Positions 8,802 through 18,153 of a stretch of DNA of 64,000 nucleotides are shown here, one piece after another. Location: the NCBI GenBank assembly GCA_946885915.1, contig CAMPHF010000002.1, positions 124,001 to 188,000 of the forward strand, given 5' to 3'. This DNA comes from an uncultured Idiomarina sp. GTDB taxonomy: Bacteria; Pseudomonadota; Gammaproteobacteria; Enterobacterales; Alteromonadaceae. The notes beneath the pieces are model-generated. The model had not been told where the DNA came from. It saw only the letters and a program-made list of their open reading frames with translations, and made no database searches. The position numbers and the translations under genes were made by a program. Position 1 is the first letter of the stretch. Each line of letters begins with the position of its first letter.

Positions 8802-11429
8802 ATGCCATCAGTGTGGAGCGCTATAAGTCAACAACGGAAGTTCTTTGCAACTGCTTATATCGTTGCAGTAACCCTGATTATTTTTGCTGCCGACTTTTAT
8901 ACCACCTTGGGTTTTGCCCATGGGTATATATACGTGTTGGTGATTTTGCTTGCCGCCCGCCTCACCAACGCCAAAGTCATGTCCATTATTTCCATGCTGG
9001 CGTTAGTATTTATTACCGTGGGATTCTTCGTGTCGCCAGATAGCGACGCACTGCCGATGACTTATGTGATCGCGAACCGGGTACTAAGTATTCTCGTGGT
9101 GGCAGCAACTCACCTTATCTTAGTTTCGCTCGCGCAACAGGCTCGGCAAGTCAGAGAGAAAGAGCTCAAGCTAGCCGAGCAAGAATCTTTCAAAGAGCTC
9201 ACCGATTTGCTACCCGTGTTTGTGTGGACTGCAAATCCAGATGGCCACCTGAGCTATGTGGGCAAGCAAATCAAATCCGGTGCGGATATGTCACCAGACG
9301 ACATCCTCGATAACTGGGTCGACCTGTTACACCCGGATGACCGTGAGCGCACCATGAAGGTATGGGGCGAATCAGTTGCGACCGGCAAAGATTATAGTGT
9401 TGAATTTCGCTTCCGCCTGCGCGACAGCCACTATGTGTGGATGCTTACCCGCGCCAAAGCGAAGTATGACGAGCAGGGTAATATCACTACCTGGTATGGC
9501 TCGATGCTCGATATCTCAGAAATGCGGCAGCTGCGCGACAATGCCACACGTGCCGCGGTACGTTTGCAAGACACCCTAGAAAGTATCACCGATGCATTTT
9601 TCACCCTTAATACACACTATGAATTTACTTACTTAAATAGACGGGCGGAGGCGGTACTAGAGCAACCCGTCAATGACTTGCTTGGCACGCGTATAACTGA
9701 AACGAATCCGTCCGGTTTCGATGCTCAGTTTGTGGAGCAACTGGAGCTCGCGAAAAGCGATATGGCCCCACGGCATTTCCAGCATTTTTACCTGCCGTTA
9801 AAAATTTGGCTCGATGTTCACGTTTACCCGTCTAGCGAAGGCGTTGCCGTGTATTTTCGCGATATCACCACTCAACGCAATGAACAAGAACAGCTGAAAT
9901 TACTGCGCACTGCGGTTTCACGCTTGAATGACATTATTTTGATCACTGAAGCCGAACCTGTCTCTCATCCAGGACCACGGGTGGTGTTTGCTAATGAGGC
10001 GTTCGAGCGCAAAACTGGCTACAAAGTGTCCGAGATTATCGGCAAATCGCCAAGGATCTTACAAGGGCCGAAAACCCAAAGCGAAGAACTAGCCAAAATC
10101 AGCCATGCCTTGAAACGTTGGCAATCGGTACGGGCTAAAGTGCTGAACTATACTAAAGATGGCCGTGAAATTTGGCTTGAGCTCGACATAGTTCCGATTG
10201 CCGACGAGACTGGTTGGTACACCCATTGGGTTGCCGTAGAGCGTGATGTGACACGGGAACAAACCATGTCGTCGCAATTGCGGCAGGTGCAACGGATGGA
10301 TTCTATTAGTCATCTAACGGGTGGTATCGCCCACGACTTTAATAACCTATTAACGGTCATTTTAGGCAACGCCGACATCCTTGAGCATAGTGTGGACGAG
10401 TCTCAACGCCCCACTATTCAGCGTATTATCCAAGCCGGCGAGCGCGGAGCTGCGCTTACCCAGAGCTTACTGGCTTTTGCTCGGCGGCAAGCCTTACACC
10501 CGGAACCCATAGATTTTGGCGTGTTAATGAATGAACTGCGCCCCTTATTACTCACCGCACTGGGGCCTAGCTGTGAACTCATTGAACGAATTCCAACAGA
10601 ACTACCCAAACTACTCGCCGACCGTGCACAACTGGAAAGTGCCTTGATAAATTTCGCGAATAACTCACGCCAAGCCATGACGCGCGGCGGTGAGTTTATC
10701 GTTGAGGCTAGTCTTACTGAGCTAGACCGCGAGTACATCGAAATGCACCCAGATGTAAAGCCGGGGCACTACCTACAGATTGCAATATCAGATACCGGCA
10801 GTGGTATCGCCAAAGATGATGTTGATCATATTTTCGAGCCGTTCTACAGCCGCCGTGAAAATGGCTCTGGCACAGGCCTTGGCTTAAGTATGGTGTTCGG
10901 CTTTGTGAAACAATCTGGTGGGCACATTTCGGTATACACCGAGCTTGGCCATGGCACGACGTTTAGAATGTACTTACCGGTTACCGATATTGAATTTGAC
11001 AAAGCCATGAGCAAACCAAACACCTTGCTTGGCATGCCGGGGCAATACACAGTGCTGGTGGTAGAGGATGAACCTGAAATTCGTAAACTCGCGGTGCAAT
11101 TTCTATTAACCGAGAGCTTTAAGGTACTCAGTGCCGAAAATGCCGACGCTGCACTGCGCTTAATGGCGAACAACCCAACTATTGACCTGTTGTTCACCGA
11201 CGTGATGATGCCAGGCCCGCTCAACGGTATCGAACTAGGCATAAAATTCGCCAAACAATATCCCGAAGCGCCAGTCCTGCTCACTAGTGGTTTTGCCGAA
11301 CCTGTTGTAAAAAAGCAGGCGTCACCGCTGGTAGATATGCACTTTCCGCTATTGAGTAAACCATATCGTAAAGGGCAATTGATAAATGCGATTACACGCT
11401 TATTAAATGGCCAAACAATTCAAGATTAA
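8802..11429 (+). CDS. PAS-rich membrane hybrid sensor histidine kinase
   Basis: An 875-residue hybrid kinase. Hydrophobic segments at about residues 14-110 anchor it with little periplasmic exposure. Three PAS domains follow at about 130-245, 255-365 and 370-490. The dimerisation/H-box contains His511 in GGIAHDFNNLLTVILGNAD. The ATPase domain has the N box NFANNSRQAM, G1 ISDTGSGIAKDD and G2 GTGLGLSMVFGF. A receiver domain closes the protein (VLVVEDEPEIRKLA, acceptor Asp in FTDVMMPG, Lys in LSKPYR). The arrangement H-box to receiver on one chain implies phosphorelay or autoregulation; no partner response regulator is adjacent. The start at 8802 follows AGGAG. The third PAS has a LOV-like RILQGPKT stretch but lacks the photoactive Cys. 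Confidence 0.92.
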   Translation: MPSVWSAISQQRKFFATAYIVAVTLIIFAADFYTTLGFAHGYIYVLVILLAARLTNAKVMSIISMLALVFITVGFFVSPDSDALPMTYVIANRVLSILVVAATHLILVSLAQQARQVREKELKLAEQESFKELTDLLPVFVWTANPDGHLSYVGKQIKSGADMSPDDILDNWVDLLHPDDRERTMKVWGESVATGKDYSVEFRFRLRDSHYVWMLTRAKAKYDEQGNITTWYGSMLDISEMRQLRDNATRAAVRLQDTLESITDAFFTLNTHYEFTYLNRRAEAVLEQPVNDLLGTRITETNPSGFDAQFVEQLELAKSDMAPRHFQHFYLPLKIWLDVHVYPSSEGVAVYFRDITTQRNEQEQLKLLRTAVSRLNDIILITEAEPVSHPGPRVVFANEAFERKTGYKVSEIIGKSPRILQGPKTQSEELAKISHALKRWQSVRAKVLNYTKDGREIWLELDIVPIADETGWYTHWVAVERDVTREQTMSSQLRQVQRMDSISHLTGGIAHDFNNLLTVILGNADILEHSVDESQRPTIQRIIQAGERGAALTQSLLAFARRQALHPEPIDFGVLMNELRPLLLTALGPSCELIERIPTELPKLLADRAQLESALINFANNSRQAMTRGGEFIVEASLTELDREYIEMHPDVKPGHYLQIAISDTGSGIAKDDVDHIFEPFYSRRENGSGTGLGLSMVFGFVKQSGGHISVYTELGHGTTFRMYLPVTDIEFDKAMSKPNTLLGMPGQYTVLVVEDEPEIRKLAVQFLLTESFKVLSAENADAALRLMANNPTIDLLFTDVMMPGPLNGIELGIKFAKQYPEAPVLLTSGFAEPVVKKQASPLVDMHFPLLSKPYRKGQLINAITRLLNGQTIQD

Positions 11430-11453
11430 TACGTCGGGAAGCGGCGCTTGAAA

Positions 11454-13163
11454 CTAGCGAATGCGGGCCCAAGGAATATCTTTCTTGGGCAGCGGCTTAC
11501 TTAAAATTGGGCCTTGTAACTCATCACAACCTATTTGCTTTAACATCAGCAAACTACCGCGGGTTTCCACACCTTGAGCGATGGTCGTTAAGCCCTTAGC
11601 GCGTACCATTTTAATTAATGAATACAGCTCACGTTTTTTATCGCTGTGGTGTTCGGCATTTCTGACAAACGTCTCGTTAAACTTCAGCGCGTCTACCGGC
11701 ATCCGAAATAAGGTTTGTACGGTCGCGTTACTGCCACCGAATCCATCGACAATAATATTTAAGCCGTTATGTTGGAGGTGGGTTAGATAATCAATTATTT
11801 TCTGATCGCCTTCAAGTAATGCTTTCTCGATGACCTCAATATTAAATAACCCGCTCTCCATCGGATGTACTTGTACTTCTTTCATCAGGAAGCTCAACAC
11901 CCGAGGATCGACCTTGTCGGTCAAAGATACTTTTAGTGAAATCCGAAATTTATAGCCTTTTTTGTGCCACTCGTGCGCATCCTCGAGTGCCCGTCGAATC
12001 ATCCACATCGCAAAATACTGCACCATAGCGGCTTCTTGTAGCATCGGCAAAAACTCTGCTAACCCTAGTTGCCCCCTGCGCGGGTGTTCCCAGACTGGCA
12101 CCACTTCAAGTGACGAAAAGTAGCCAGTGGCGGTGTTTAAGCGCGGTTCATAAAACAGCTTAAGCTCATGCTTAGTCATCGCATCTTGCAATTGCCGCTT
12201 CACCGAAAACGCCCCGATATCTTCAGCTTGTGGGATCAAATTATCTGGTGCGGTTTGCGTGAGCACCGATTGGCGCGCATCGACGGCACGTTGCGTCGTG
12301 GTGGTGAGTTCTTTAATAAGGTCTTCTACCGACCTGGTACTTTTCGCTTTGTTACCGACACCGTATACCCCAGCATAGGTCGCTAGATCTATTTGCTTAC
12401 CTTTACTTTTTACCGAGGCAAAATCCGGTTCTGCCATAAGCTTTTGAATATCTTGTTGTAACTTTTGAAACGCCTCTTGATTACGGCTGCGATTAAAACC
12501 AACTAACTCATTGCTTGCCGTTTGCGTGACATAAGCATCGGCTCCCAACCGCTGTTTAAACTTATCGGCCATCTGCACCAATAATGCATCAAGCTCATGC
12601 TTACTAAACTGCTGGCGGAGTTGATCCATATTTTGTACGCGCACATTCACCATGTTGAGCTGGCCTTCCGGCTCGGGTTCAGGTTTAGTGATGGCGGTCT
12701 CTAGATATTCGAGCGTAGCTTTTAAGTTGGGTAAGTTGGTGCCTTCCACCTGAAGCTCAGCTTGGGTGGCGCGTTGTTGTTGATATTGCAACATCCGCAT
12801 TAAAGTGCCGATAGCAAATCCAATCAGTGTAAAAACTAGGGTCCGGAGTGGCCAAAAATAACTCTCACCGTGAATTTGATCGCTTAAACCATAATCAATC
12901 ATCGGGCTTAACAGCATGCCGACCAAGAATCCGCCCACGGCAGCAACTAAGGGTCCATGCAAAATCGCAATCAAACCAATCACTAATACCAACACGTATT
13001 CAAGCGCATTGGGGGTGCCGCCAGTAAGCGTAATCAGCTTGAATATCAAGGTAATGAGAGCCGCTTCCGCAACACCCATAAGCAAATGCAACTCGGGAGC
13101 GAGCGAGCTCAATTTGTCGGTTACTTTTGCTAGTTTATTTAGCCAAGTCGCGGGTGGCCACAT
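11454..13163 (-). CDS. Membrane EAL-domain protein with degenerate catalytic site
   Basis: A 569-residue protein with four to five hydrophobic segments in residues 20-125, a linker/degenerate GGDEF-like region (about 165-300), and a C-terminal EAL fold (about 325-560). The EAL fold is clear (LFYEPRLNTATGYFSSLEV, LLMLKQIGCDELQGPILSKP), but the catalytic set is eroded. The signature reads LEVVPVW around Glu353 in place of EALxRW. The metal pair DDFGTG is replaced by D473-G-F-G-G. LKxDxxF reads LKFNETF, so Asp became Asn. The AEGVE Glu is Gln (AQGVE). It should therefore not cleave cyclic di-GMP and is more likely a c-di-GMP-independent scaffold or regulator. It is divergent from the REC-EAL-GAF-GGDEF gene. 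Confidence 0.88.
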   Translation of the reverse strand: MWPPATWLNKLAKVTDKLSSLAPELHLLMGVAEAALITLIFKLITLTGGTPNALEYVLVLVIGLIAILHGPLVAAVGGFLVGMLLSPMIDYGLSDQIHGESYFWPLRTLVFTLIGFAIGTLMRMLQYQQQRATQAELQVEGTNLPNLKATLEYLETAITKPEPEPEGQLNMVNVRVQNMDQLRQQFSKHELDALLVQMADKFKQRLGADAYVTQTASNELVGFNRSRNQEAFQKLQQDIQKLMAEPDFASVKSKGKQIDLATYAGVYGVGNKAKSTRSVEDLIKELTTTTQRAVDARQSVLTQTAPDNLIPQAEDIGAFSVKRQLQDAMTKHELKLFYEPRLNTATGYFSSLEVVPVWEHPRRGQLGLAEFLPMLQEAAMVQYFAMWMIRRALEDAHEWHKKGYKFRISLKVSLTDKVDPRVLSFLMKEVQVHPMESGLFNIEVIEKALLEGDQKIIDYLTHLQHNGLNIIVDGFGGSNATVQTLFRMPVDALKFNETFVRNAEHHSDKKRELYSLIKMVRAKGLTTIAQGVETRGSLLMLKQIGCDELQGPILSKPLPKKDIPWARIR

Positions 13164-13381
13164 AGTTGTGTCTAGTTAAGAAGTGGATGCATATAGCGCT
13201 AGACTATGGCAAATTTAATACGATGTCACTACTATGATGTAATAGACAAGTTAATGATGATGTGATGCGCATAAACAACTGCTAAACAGTTGTGCGAATG
13301 AGTGATACATTGCCTATTCAACCGCCATATCATTCGGTTGCCAAGCAGGCAAACAACACCAACTTAAACCTGGGACGTGAG

Positions 13382-15568
13382 ATGAATATGCATAAACTGC
13401 TCATTATTGACGACGATGAATTGATTGGTCACACCATCAAAACCATCGCCGAGCAGTGTGGTTTTGACACTATTTATACCGACTCAGCGCTCATGTTTTA
13501 TGAACAACTAGCGTTGTTTGAACCTGATTTAATGATGGTTGATTTGATCATGCCTAACGTAGATGGCATGCAACTTATTGAACGTCTTGCCGAACTTAAC
13601 CCTCATGCACACTTAATCATTATCAGTGGTGCGGGTAAACGCGTGGTGAATTCGTCAGCATTGTCGGCACAAGAGCACGGGTTAAAAATAGCTGGATTAT
13701 TGAATAAGCCATTCCGCGCTGCCGAGCTACGCCAACTGTTGCTGGATTTTATTAAGCAGCAACGGCATAAACAGGTGGAATTTGAACCCGTGGTTGAGAA
13801 ACCATCATGGTTCCCCGAGTATAATGACCTTGCCACTGCACTTGAGCGTGGCGACATCCATATTGCACTGCAACCGCAGCTATCCACCCGTACTGGTTTA
13901 TTACTCGGATTCGAAGCACTGGCTCGTTGGCAGCATGCTGAACATGGTAATGTGCCACCGGACCATTTTATTCCGCTGGCCGAGCGCACTCATTTAATTG
14001 AAGAACTCACCACCAGCATTGTTGAACAAGCGCTCAGTTGGTTTAAGCAACTTTACCAACAAGCACCCCCGCAGGCTGCCATGTCATTACAAATGGAGCC
14101 CGATAACTTGACGTTGGCGATTAACCTTTCGGTCGTTAATCTACACAATCGACACTTACCCGACGAATTACTTGAACAATGCACCCGGCATGGCGTTCCA
14201 CCAGAACGGATTGTGTTAGAAGTGACTGAGACCACGGCGATGGATAATCCTACCGAAATGCTCGATATTCTAACCCGCCTGCGGATTAAAGGATTTGGCT
14301 TATCGATTGATGATTTCGGCACTGGTTATTCATCGCTCGCACAATTAGCACGATTACCATTCTCTGAATTAAAAGTCGACCGCTCGTTTGTGATGCGGGC
14401 CGAGCAATCTCACGAAGCGCGTGCGGTAATAAAAAGCGTGGTCGATTTAGCCCACAGTTTATCGTTAAATGCCATTGCAGAGGGCGTCGACTCAGAATAC
14501 GCCAAAGACTATCTGCGCAAGATTGGTTGTGATGTGTTGCAAGGCTATTATATCGCAACCCCGATGGAGCCTACCGCTTGTTCTGACTGGATTGAGCAAT
14601 ATTACTGCGAAAAAGAGGAACAGCGGCAAGCCGCCTTAGAAGCGCTTAACATTCTAGATACCGATCGCGAGTATCGTTTTGATCGCATTACATCACTCGC
14701 TAAACGCCTATTTAATGTACCGGCGTCTATAGTGTCGTTAATTGACCACGAAAGGCAGTGGTTTAAATCCGCAGATGGATTTGACGCAACGGAAACCCAT
14801 CGAGATATTTCGTTTTGTAGTCATGCACTAAGTTTTCAAGACACCATGGTGGTGAGCGACTCTCGCCAACATGCGCGCTTTAAAGATAACCCCGTGACTT
14901 GCGACCCAACTACCCCCGTGGTGTTCTATGCTGGCACTCAGTTGGCCGTGCCTACCGGTGAACGCGTCGGTACTTTATGCTTAATCGACCACAAACCTCG
15001 GCATTTTAGTGACCAAGAACGCGTGGTGCTTGAACAACTCGGGCGCTTAGTTGAGCACGAGCTGATGACCAGCGACTTTCGTGATATGGATTCGTTGACG
15101 GGAACCTTCAACCGCAGCGCCTTTGAAACGCGTTCGCGCGAAATCTATAAACTTGCCGAGCGCAGCCAACTGCATCTCGATATAGCTCTGATAGATATCA
15201 AAAACTTTCGAGAATTCAACAATATACATGGTCATAACTTTGGCGATGGTGTATTGCTTAAGCTTGCCGATATTTTACGGCGCTGTTTCCGTAGGTCAGA
15301 CATTATTGGTCGTTATGCAGGCGATAAATTTGCCATTTGTATGGTGAATTCAACTCGCGCTGATGCGCTTGATTTTAAAGAAGTGACGCGTCGTATTAAT
15401 GATGCTGTGGGCATTCAAATTAATGCTGACATCGACAGTGGCAAACCACGCTTACGTTTGTGTTTTGGTCTCGCAACCTACGAGCCAATCACCTCAAAAC
15501 ACTTCTCTGAACTGCTGTTTGATGCCGAGCTCCAAGTCGCACAACAACGCCACGCAGCGGAATCATAG
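13382..15568 (+). CDS. REC-EAL-GAF-GGDEF response regulator (c-di-GMP phosphodiesterase)
   Basis: A four-domain signalling protein. The receiver domain (residues about 1-125: KLLIIDDDELIG, Asp in MMVDLIMPN, Lys in LLNKPFR) should accept phosphate. An intact EAL domain follows (about 140-380: GFEALARWQH, LAINLSV, LEVTET, IDDFGTGYSS, LKVDRSF, AIAEGV). A GAF domain is next (about 420-560: RLFNVPASIVSLIDHERQWF, ISFCSHAL). The C-terminal GGDEF-like domain has AGDKF in place of GGDEF, so it should not make cyclic di-GMP and may bind GTP as a regulator. The expected output is phosphodiesterase. The frame is open upstream to a GTG at 13292, but the receiver starts directly after the ATG at 13382, so that start is preferred; ATG at 13388 is also possible. 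Confidence 0.88.
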   Translation: MNMHKLLIIDDDELIGHTIKTIAEQCGFDTIYTDSALMFYEQLALFEPDLMMVDLIMPNVDGMQLIERLAELNPHAHLIIISGAGKRVVNSSALSAQEHGLKIAGLLNKPFRAAELRQLLLDFIKQQRHKQVEFEPVVEKPSWFPEYNDLATALERGDIHIALQPQLSTRTGLLLGFEALARWQHAEHGNVPPDHFIPLAERTHLIEELTTSIVEQALSWFKQLYQQAPPQAAMSLQMEPDNLTLAINLSVVNLHNRHLPDELLEQCTRHGVPPERIVLEVTETTAMDNPTEMLDILTRLRIKGFGLSIDDFGTGYSSLAQLARLPFSELKVDRSFVMRAEQSHEARAVIKSVVDLAHSLSLNAIAEGVDSEYAKDYLRKIGCDVLQGYYIATPMEPTACSDWIEQYYCEKEEQRQAALEALNILDTDREYRFDRITSLAKRLFNVPASIVSLIDHERQWFKSADGFDATETHRDISFCSHALSFQDTMVVSDSRQHARFKDNPVTCDPTTPVVFYAGTQLAVPTGERVGTLCLIDHKPRHFSDQERVVLEQLGRLVEHELMTSDFRDMDSLTGTFNRSAFETRSREIYKLAERSQLHLDIALIDIKNFREFNNIHGHNFGDGVLLKLADILRRCFRRSDIIGRYAGDKFAICMVNSTRADALDFKEVTRRINDAVGIQINADIDSGKPRLRLCFGLATYEPITSKHFSELLFDAELQVAQQRHAAES

Positions 15569-15574
15569 CCTAGC

Positions 15575-16864
15575 ATGTTGTCTAAGTGGCAATGGCTGTG
15601 GCGGCAGCTCTCTCATACCCTCTGGATTCGGGTCGCGCTATTTGCATTGCTCGGCGTATTAGGTGCCGCATTCGCCGGGGTGGTGCAATATCTGGTCGCC
15701 GCTTATGCCCCTGAAAGCTTACCCGCATTACTAGATGCCAGTGCGGTAGGCCCAATTCTTAATATTATTGCGTCGAGCATGTTGGCGGTCACCACCTTTT
15801 CACTCAGCGTGATGGTTAGTGCCTATAGCGGCGCCACTACCAACGTAACGCCACGTGCGACCACATTATTACTTGCCGATACTACCTCACAAAATGTGCT
15901 GGGTACCTTTATTGGTTCATTCTTATTTGCTCTCGTGGGCATTATTGCGCTCAATACGGAGAGCTATAATGCCACCGGCCGATTAGTATTATTCACCCTT
16001 ACGTTAATCGTCATTATTGTCATTGTGATGACCCTGATTCGCTGGTTCCAACATTTAATCCATTTCGGCCGCATGGCGGATACTTGCGAACGAGTTGAGC
16101 AAGCAGCACTCGGTGCTTTAGCCGAGCGTTGTGAGAATCCAACTCTAGGCGCGCGCCCGTGGCTCGCTGACCAGCCACTACCGGAGTCGGCGCAACTGGT
16201 ATGCGGCAATGTGACTGGCTATATTCAGCATCTGGATACCCATCTGCTAAACCGCTTGGCCGTTGACCACGATGTGCAAGTTTTTGTGCAACACATACCT
16301 GGTGCTTTTGTGTATCCGCACACGCCGTTGTTACAATTAGCTGCGGCAAATACCGATTCAGAACCGCTGGCTGCAGATACTTTGGCAAAGTTCAGCGATG
16401 CTTTTCGGATCGGCGATTGCCGGTCGTTTGAGCAAGACCCACGATTTGGTTTGATCGTGTTGAGTGAAATTGCCAGTCGAGCACTGTCGCCGGCCGTGAA
16501 TGACCCAGGTACCGCCATTGACATTATTGGCCGCGGCGTGCGCTTGCTACAGCGCTTTGCCGGCGCCGAATTACCGACCCGCGCCGATCAAGTCGCCGCG
16601 CCTCAGGTTTGGGTTAAGCCGTTGGCGGCGCAGGATTTATGTGATGATTTTTTCGCGCCCATTATTCGCGATGGTGCCAACTTATTCGAAGTTCAAATTA
16701 GAGTGAGTAAAGCGCTGCGGGCGCTGCACCAATTGCCCAATAGTGAACTCAGAGAAGCGCTGCTGCGCCAACAGGCTCGGGTAACCGCAATCGCTGAGTC
16801 GTGGGGCGATAGCGACCAGCGTGAAGCCTTGCAACAAACCAGCATTGATAGAGCCGCACCATGA
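15575..16864 (+). CDS. DUF2254 family membrane protein
   Basis: A 429-residue inner-membrane protein of the DUF2254 family. Four hydrophobic segments lie in the first 155 residues. Between the second and third is the family hallmark TTFSLSVMVSAYSGATTNVTPRA (about residues 73-95). The larger C-terminal half is soluble and contains RSFEQDPRFGLIVLSEIASR and LSPAVNDPGTAIDI, also family-typical. The function is not known. It starts 6 bases after the REC-EAL gene and ends in a four-base overlap (ATGA) with the EVE gene, so it sits in a tight operon. Confidence 0.86.
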   Translation: MLSKWQWLWRQLSHTLWIRVALFALLGVLGAAFAGVVQYLVAAYAPESLPALLDASAVGPILNIIASSMLAVTTFSLSVMVSAYSGATTNVTPRATTLLLADTTSQNVLGTFIGSFLFALVGIIALNTESYNATGRLVLFTLTLIVIIVIVMTLIRWFQHLIHFGRMADTCERVEQAALGALAERCENPTLGARPWLADQPLPESAQLVCGNVTGYIQHLDTHLLNRLAVDHDVQVFVQHIPGAFVYPHTPLLQLAAANTDSEPLAADTLAKFSDAFRIGDCRSFEQDPRFGLIVLSEIASRALSPAVNDPGTAIDIIGRGVRLLQRFAGAELPTRADQVAAPQVWVKPLAAQDLCDDFFAPIIRDGANLFEVQIRVSKALRALHQLPNSELREALLRQQARVTAIAESWGDSDQREALQQTSIDRAAP

Positions 16865-17319
16865 ACTATTGGTTAGTAAAAACCGAACCAGACGAATGTA
16901 GCCTTGATGATATTGCCGCTAAAGGCACCGATGGTATGCGATGGGATGGCGTACGAAACTATCAAGCGAGGAATTTCCTACGCAGCATGCAAGTGGGCGA
17001 TGGCGTGCTTATTTATCACTCCAGCTGCGCCAAGCTTGGTATTGTCGGCAGCGCCAAAATTATTCAACCGGCGTTTGTTGACCCACTTCAGTTTGATCCT
17101 GAATCGGCCTATTACGACCCCCGCAGTAAGCCAGAGCAACCGCGCTGGGATGCGGTACAACTGGCCTTCACCGAGCGTTTTAATACGCGCTTGAGCTTGG
17201 CCGAGCTAAAAGCTATGCCAAGCTTTGCCGACAGTCCGCTCACGCAAAAAGGCAGTCGCTTGAGCGTGGTGCCGATCACCGCTGCGCAATGGCAAGCCGT
17301 CGGCGCCGCCGCACGATAA
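16861..17319 (+). CDS. EVE domain-containing protein
   Basis: A 152-residue single-domain protein of the EVE (PUA-like) family, close to thymocyte nuclear protein 1. The start MNYWLVKTEPDECSLDDI, the middle WDGVRNYQARNFLRSM and GDGVLIYHSS are near-perfect family motifs. EVE domains bind modified bases such as 5-methylcytosine derivatives in DNA, or modified RNA. In bacteria they occur alone or fused to restriction enzymes, and stand-alone forms are usually housekeeping genes of unknown role. The start overlaps DUF2254. The last 44 bases overlap the end of the convergent BASS symporter gene. Confidence 0.93.
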   Translation: MNYWLVKTEPDECSLDDIAAKGTDGMRWDGVRNYQARNFLRSMQVGDGVLIYHSSCAKLGIVGSAKIIQPAFVDPLQFDPESAYYDPRSKPEQPRWDAVQLAFTERFNTRLSLAELKAMPSFADSPLTQKGSRLSVVPITAAQWQAVGAAAR

Positions 17320-18151
17320 GCACAATGCTAGTGGCATACATGGCCAGCGAATACATAGCCGCAGGCACTGCCATTTCCGGTACCGCCAACACACTTGTCG
17401 CCACCAAAATAGCCAAGGTCGAGTTTTGAATACCAACCTCAACGGTAATTGACGTGGTTTGCGCATCATTCAACCGAAACAAGCGCGCACTCAAGTACCC
17501 TAACACCATCATCACTACGTTTAGCGCTAAGGCTGCTGGCCCTGCCATGCTGATTTGGCGCGGTAGATCTGCGCCTTGCTCGCTTAAAATCACGACTATC
17601 AGCAAAGCTAAAAACACGGCACCAAAAGCACTAATTTTCGGTTCCCAAAAAGCCGCTGCGTTCGGGAAGTACCGTTTCAATAGCATTCCCACGCTAATGG
17701 GCAACAAGGTGATCACGAACAAGGTCAGCATCATCCTTGGCACCGGCAAACTTACTTGTGGATCGCTAGCATTGGTAAAGTAGCTGAGCGCCAGCGCGGT
17801 CACCAAAGGAATAGTGATAATAGTGACAATACTGGTGATTGCAGTAAGAGTTACCGACAACGCCAGATCACCGCGGGCTTGATGGGTAATTAAGTTAGAG
17901 GTGGTGCCACCCGGACAGGCCGCTAGTAACACTAAACCCACCGCTAACATAGGTTCATTCAACCACCACGCCGCAATTAAAAAGCCCACTGCCGGCAACA
18001 ACAGCATTTGGCCAACCACCCCAACAAATACTGCCTTGGGATATTTCACCACCCGGGCAAAGTCAGCGACTTGCAAACTTAAGCCCATGCCAAGCATGAT
18101 AATTATTAAACTAATGGGCAGGATGATCTGGGAAAAGATGCTCGCCGTCAT
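17276..18151 (-). CDS. Bile acid:sodium symporter (BASS) family transporter
   Basis: A 291-residue polytopic membrane protein with eight to ten hydrophobic helices. Family landmarks are IMLGMGLSLQVADF near the N-terminus, AACPGGTTSNLITHQARGDLAL (about residues 77-98; the Gly-rich break of the crossover helix) and SITVEVGIQNSTLAILVATS (the second crossover). Members import organic anions with sodium. Real substrates in bacteria include pantoate and keto acids as well as bile acids, so none is assigned here. The ATG at 18151 lies 2 bases after the tspO stop and is preferred. The 3' end overlaps the convergent EVE gene. Confidence 0.88.
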   Translation of the reverse strand: MTASIFSQIILPISLIIIMLGMGLSLQVADFARVVKYPKAVFVGVVGQMLLLPAVGFLIAAWWLNEPMLAVGLVLLAACPGGTTSNLITHQARGDLALSVTLTAITSIVTIITIPLVTALALSYFTNASDPQVSLPVPRMMLTLFVITLLPISVGMLLKRYFPNAAAFWEPKISAFGAVFLALLIVVILSEQGADLPRQISMAGPAALALNVVMMVLGYLSARLFRLNDAQTTSITVEVGIQNSTLAILVATSVLAVPEMAVPAAMYSLAMYATSIVLIVRRRRRLAIAQR

Positions 18152-18153
18152 AA

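Noticed and set aside
13292..13381. N-terminal extension of the REC-EAL gene from GTG
   Set aside because: The extension is low in structure, has no ribosome site and precedes a receiver domain that starts right after 13382.
15300..15360. Active GGDEF in the REC-EAL-GAF protein
   Set aside because: The motif is AGDKF; the metal/catalytic residue pattern of active cyclases is lost.
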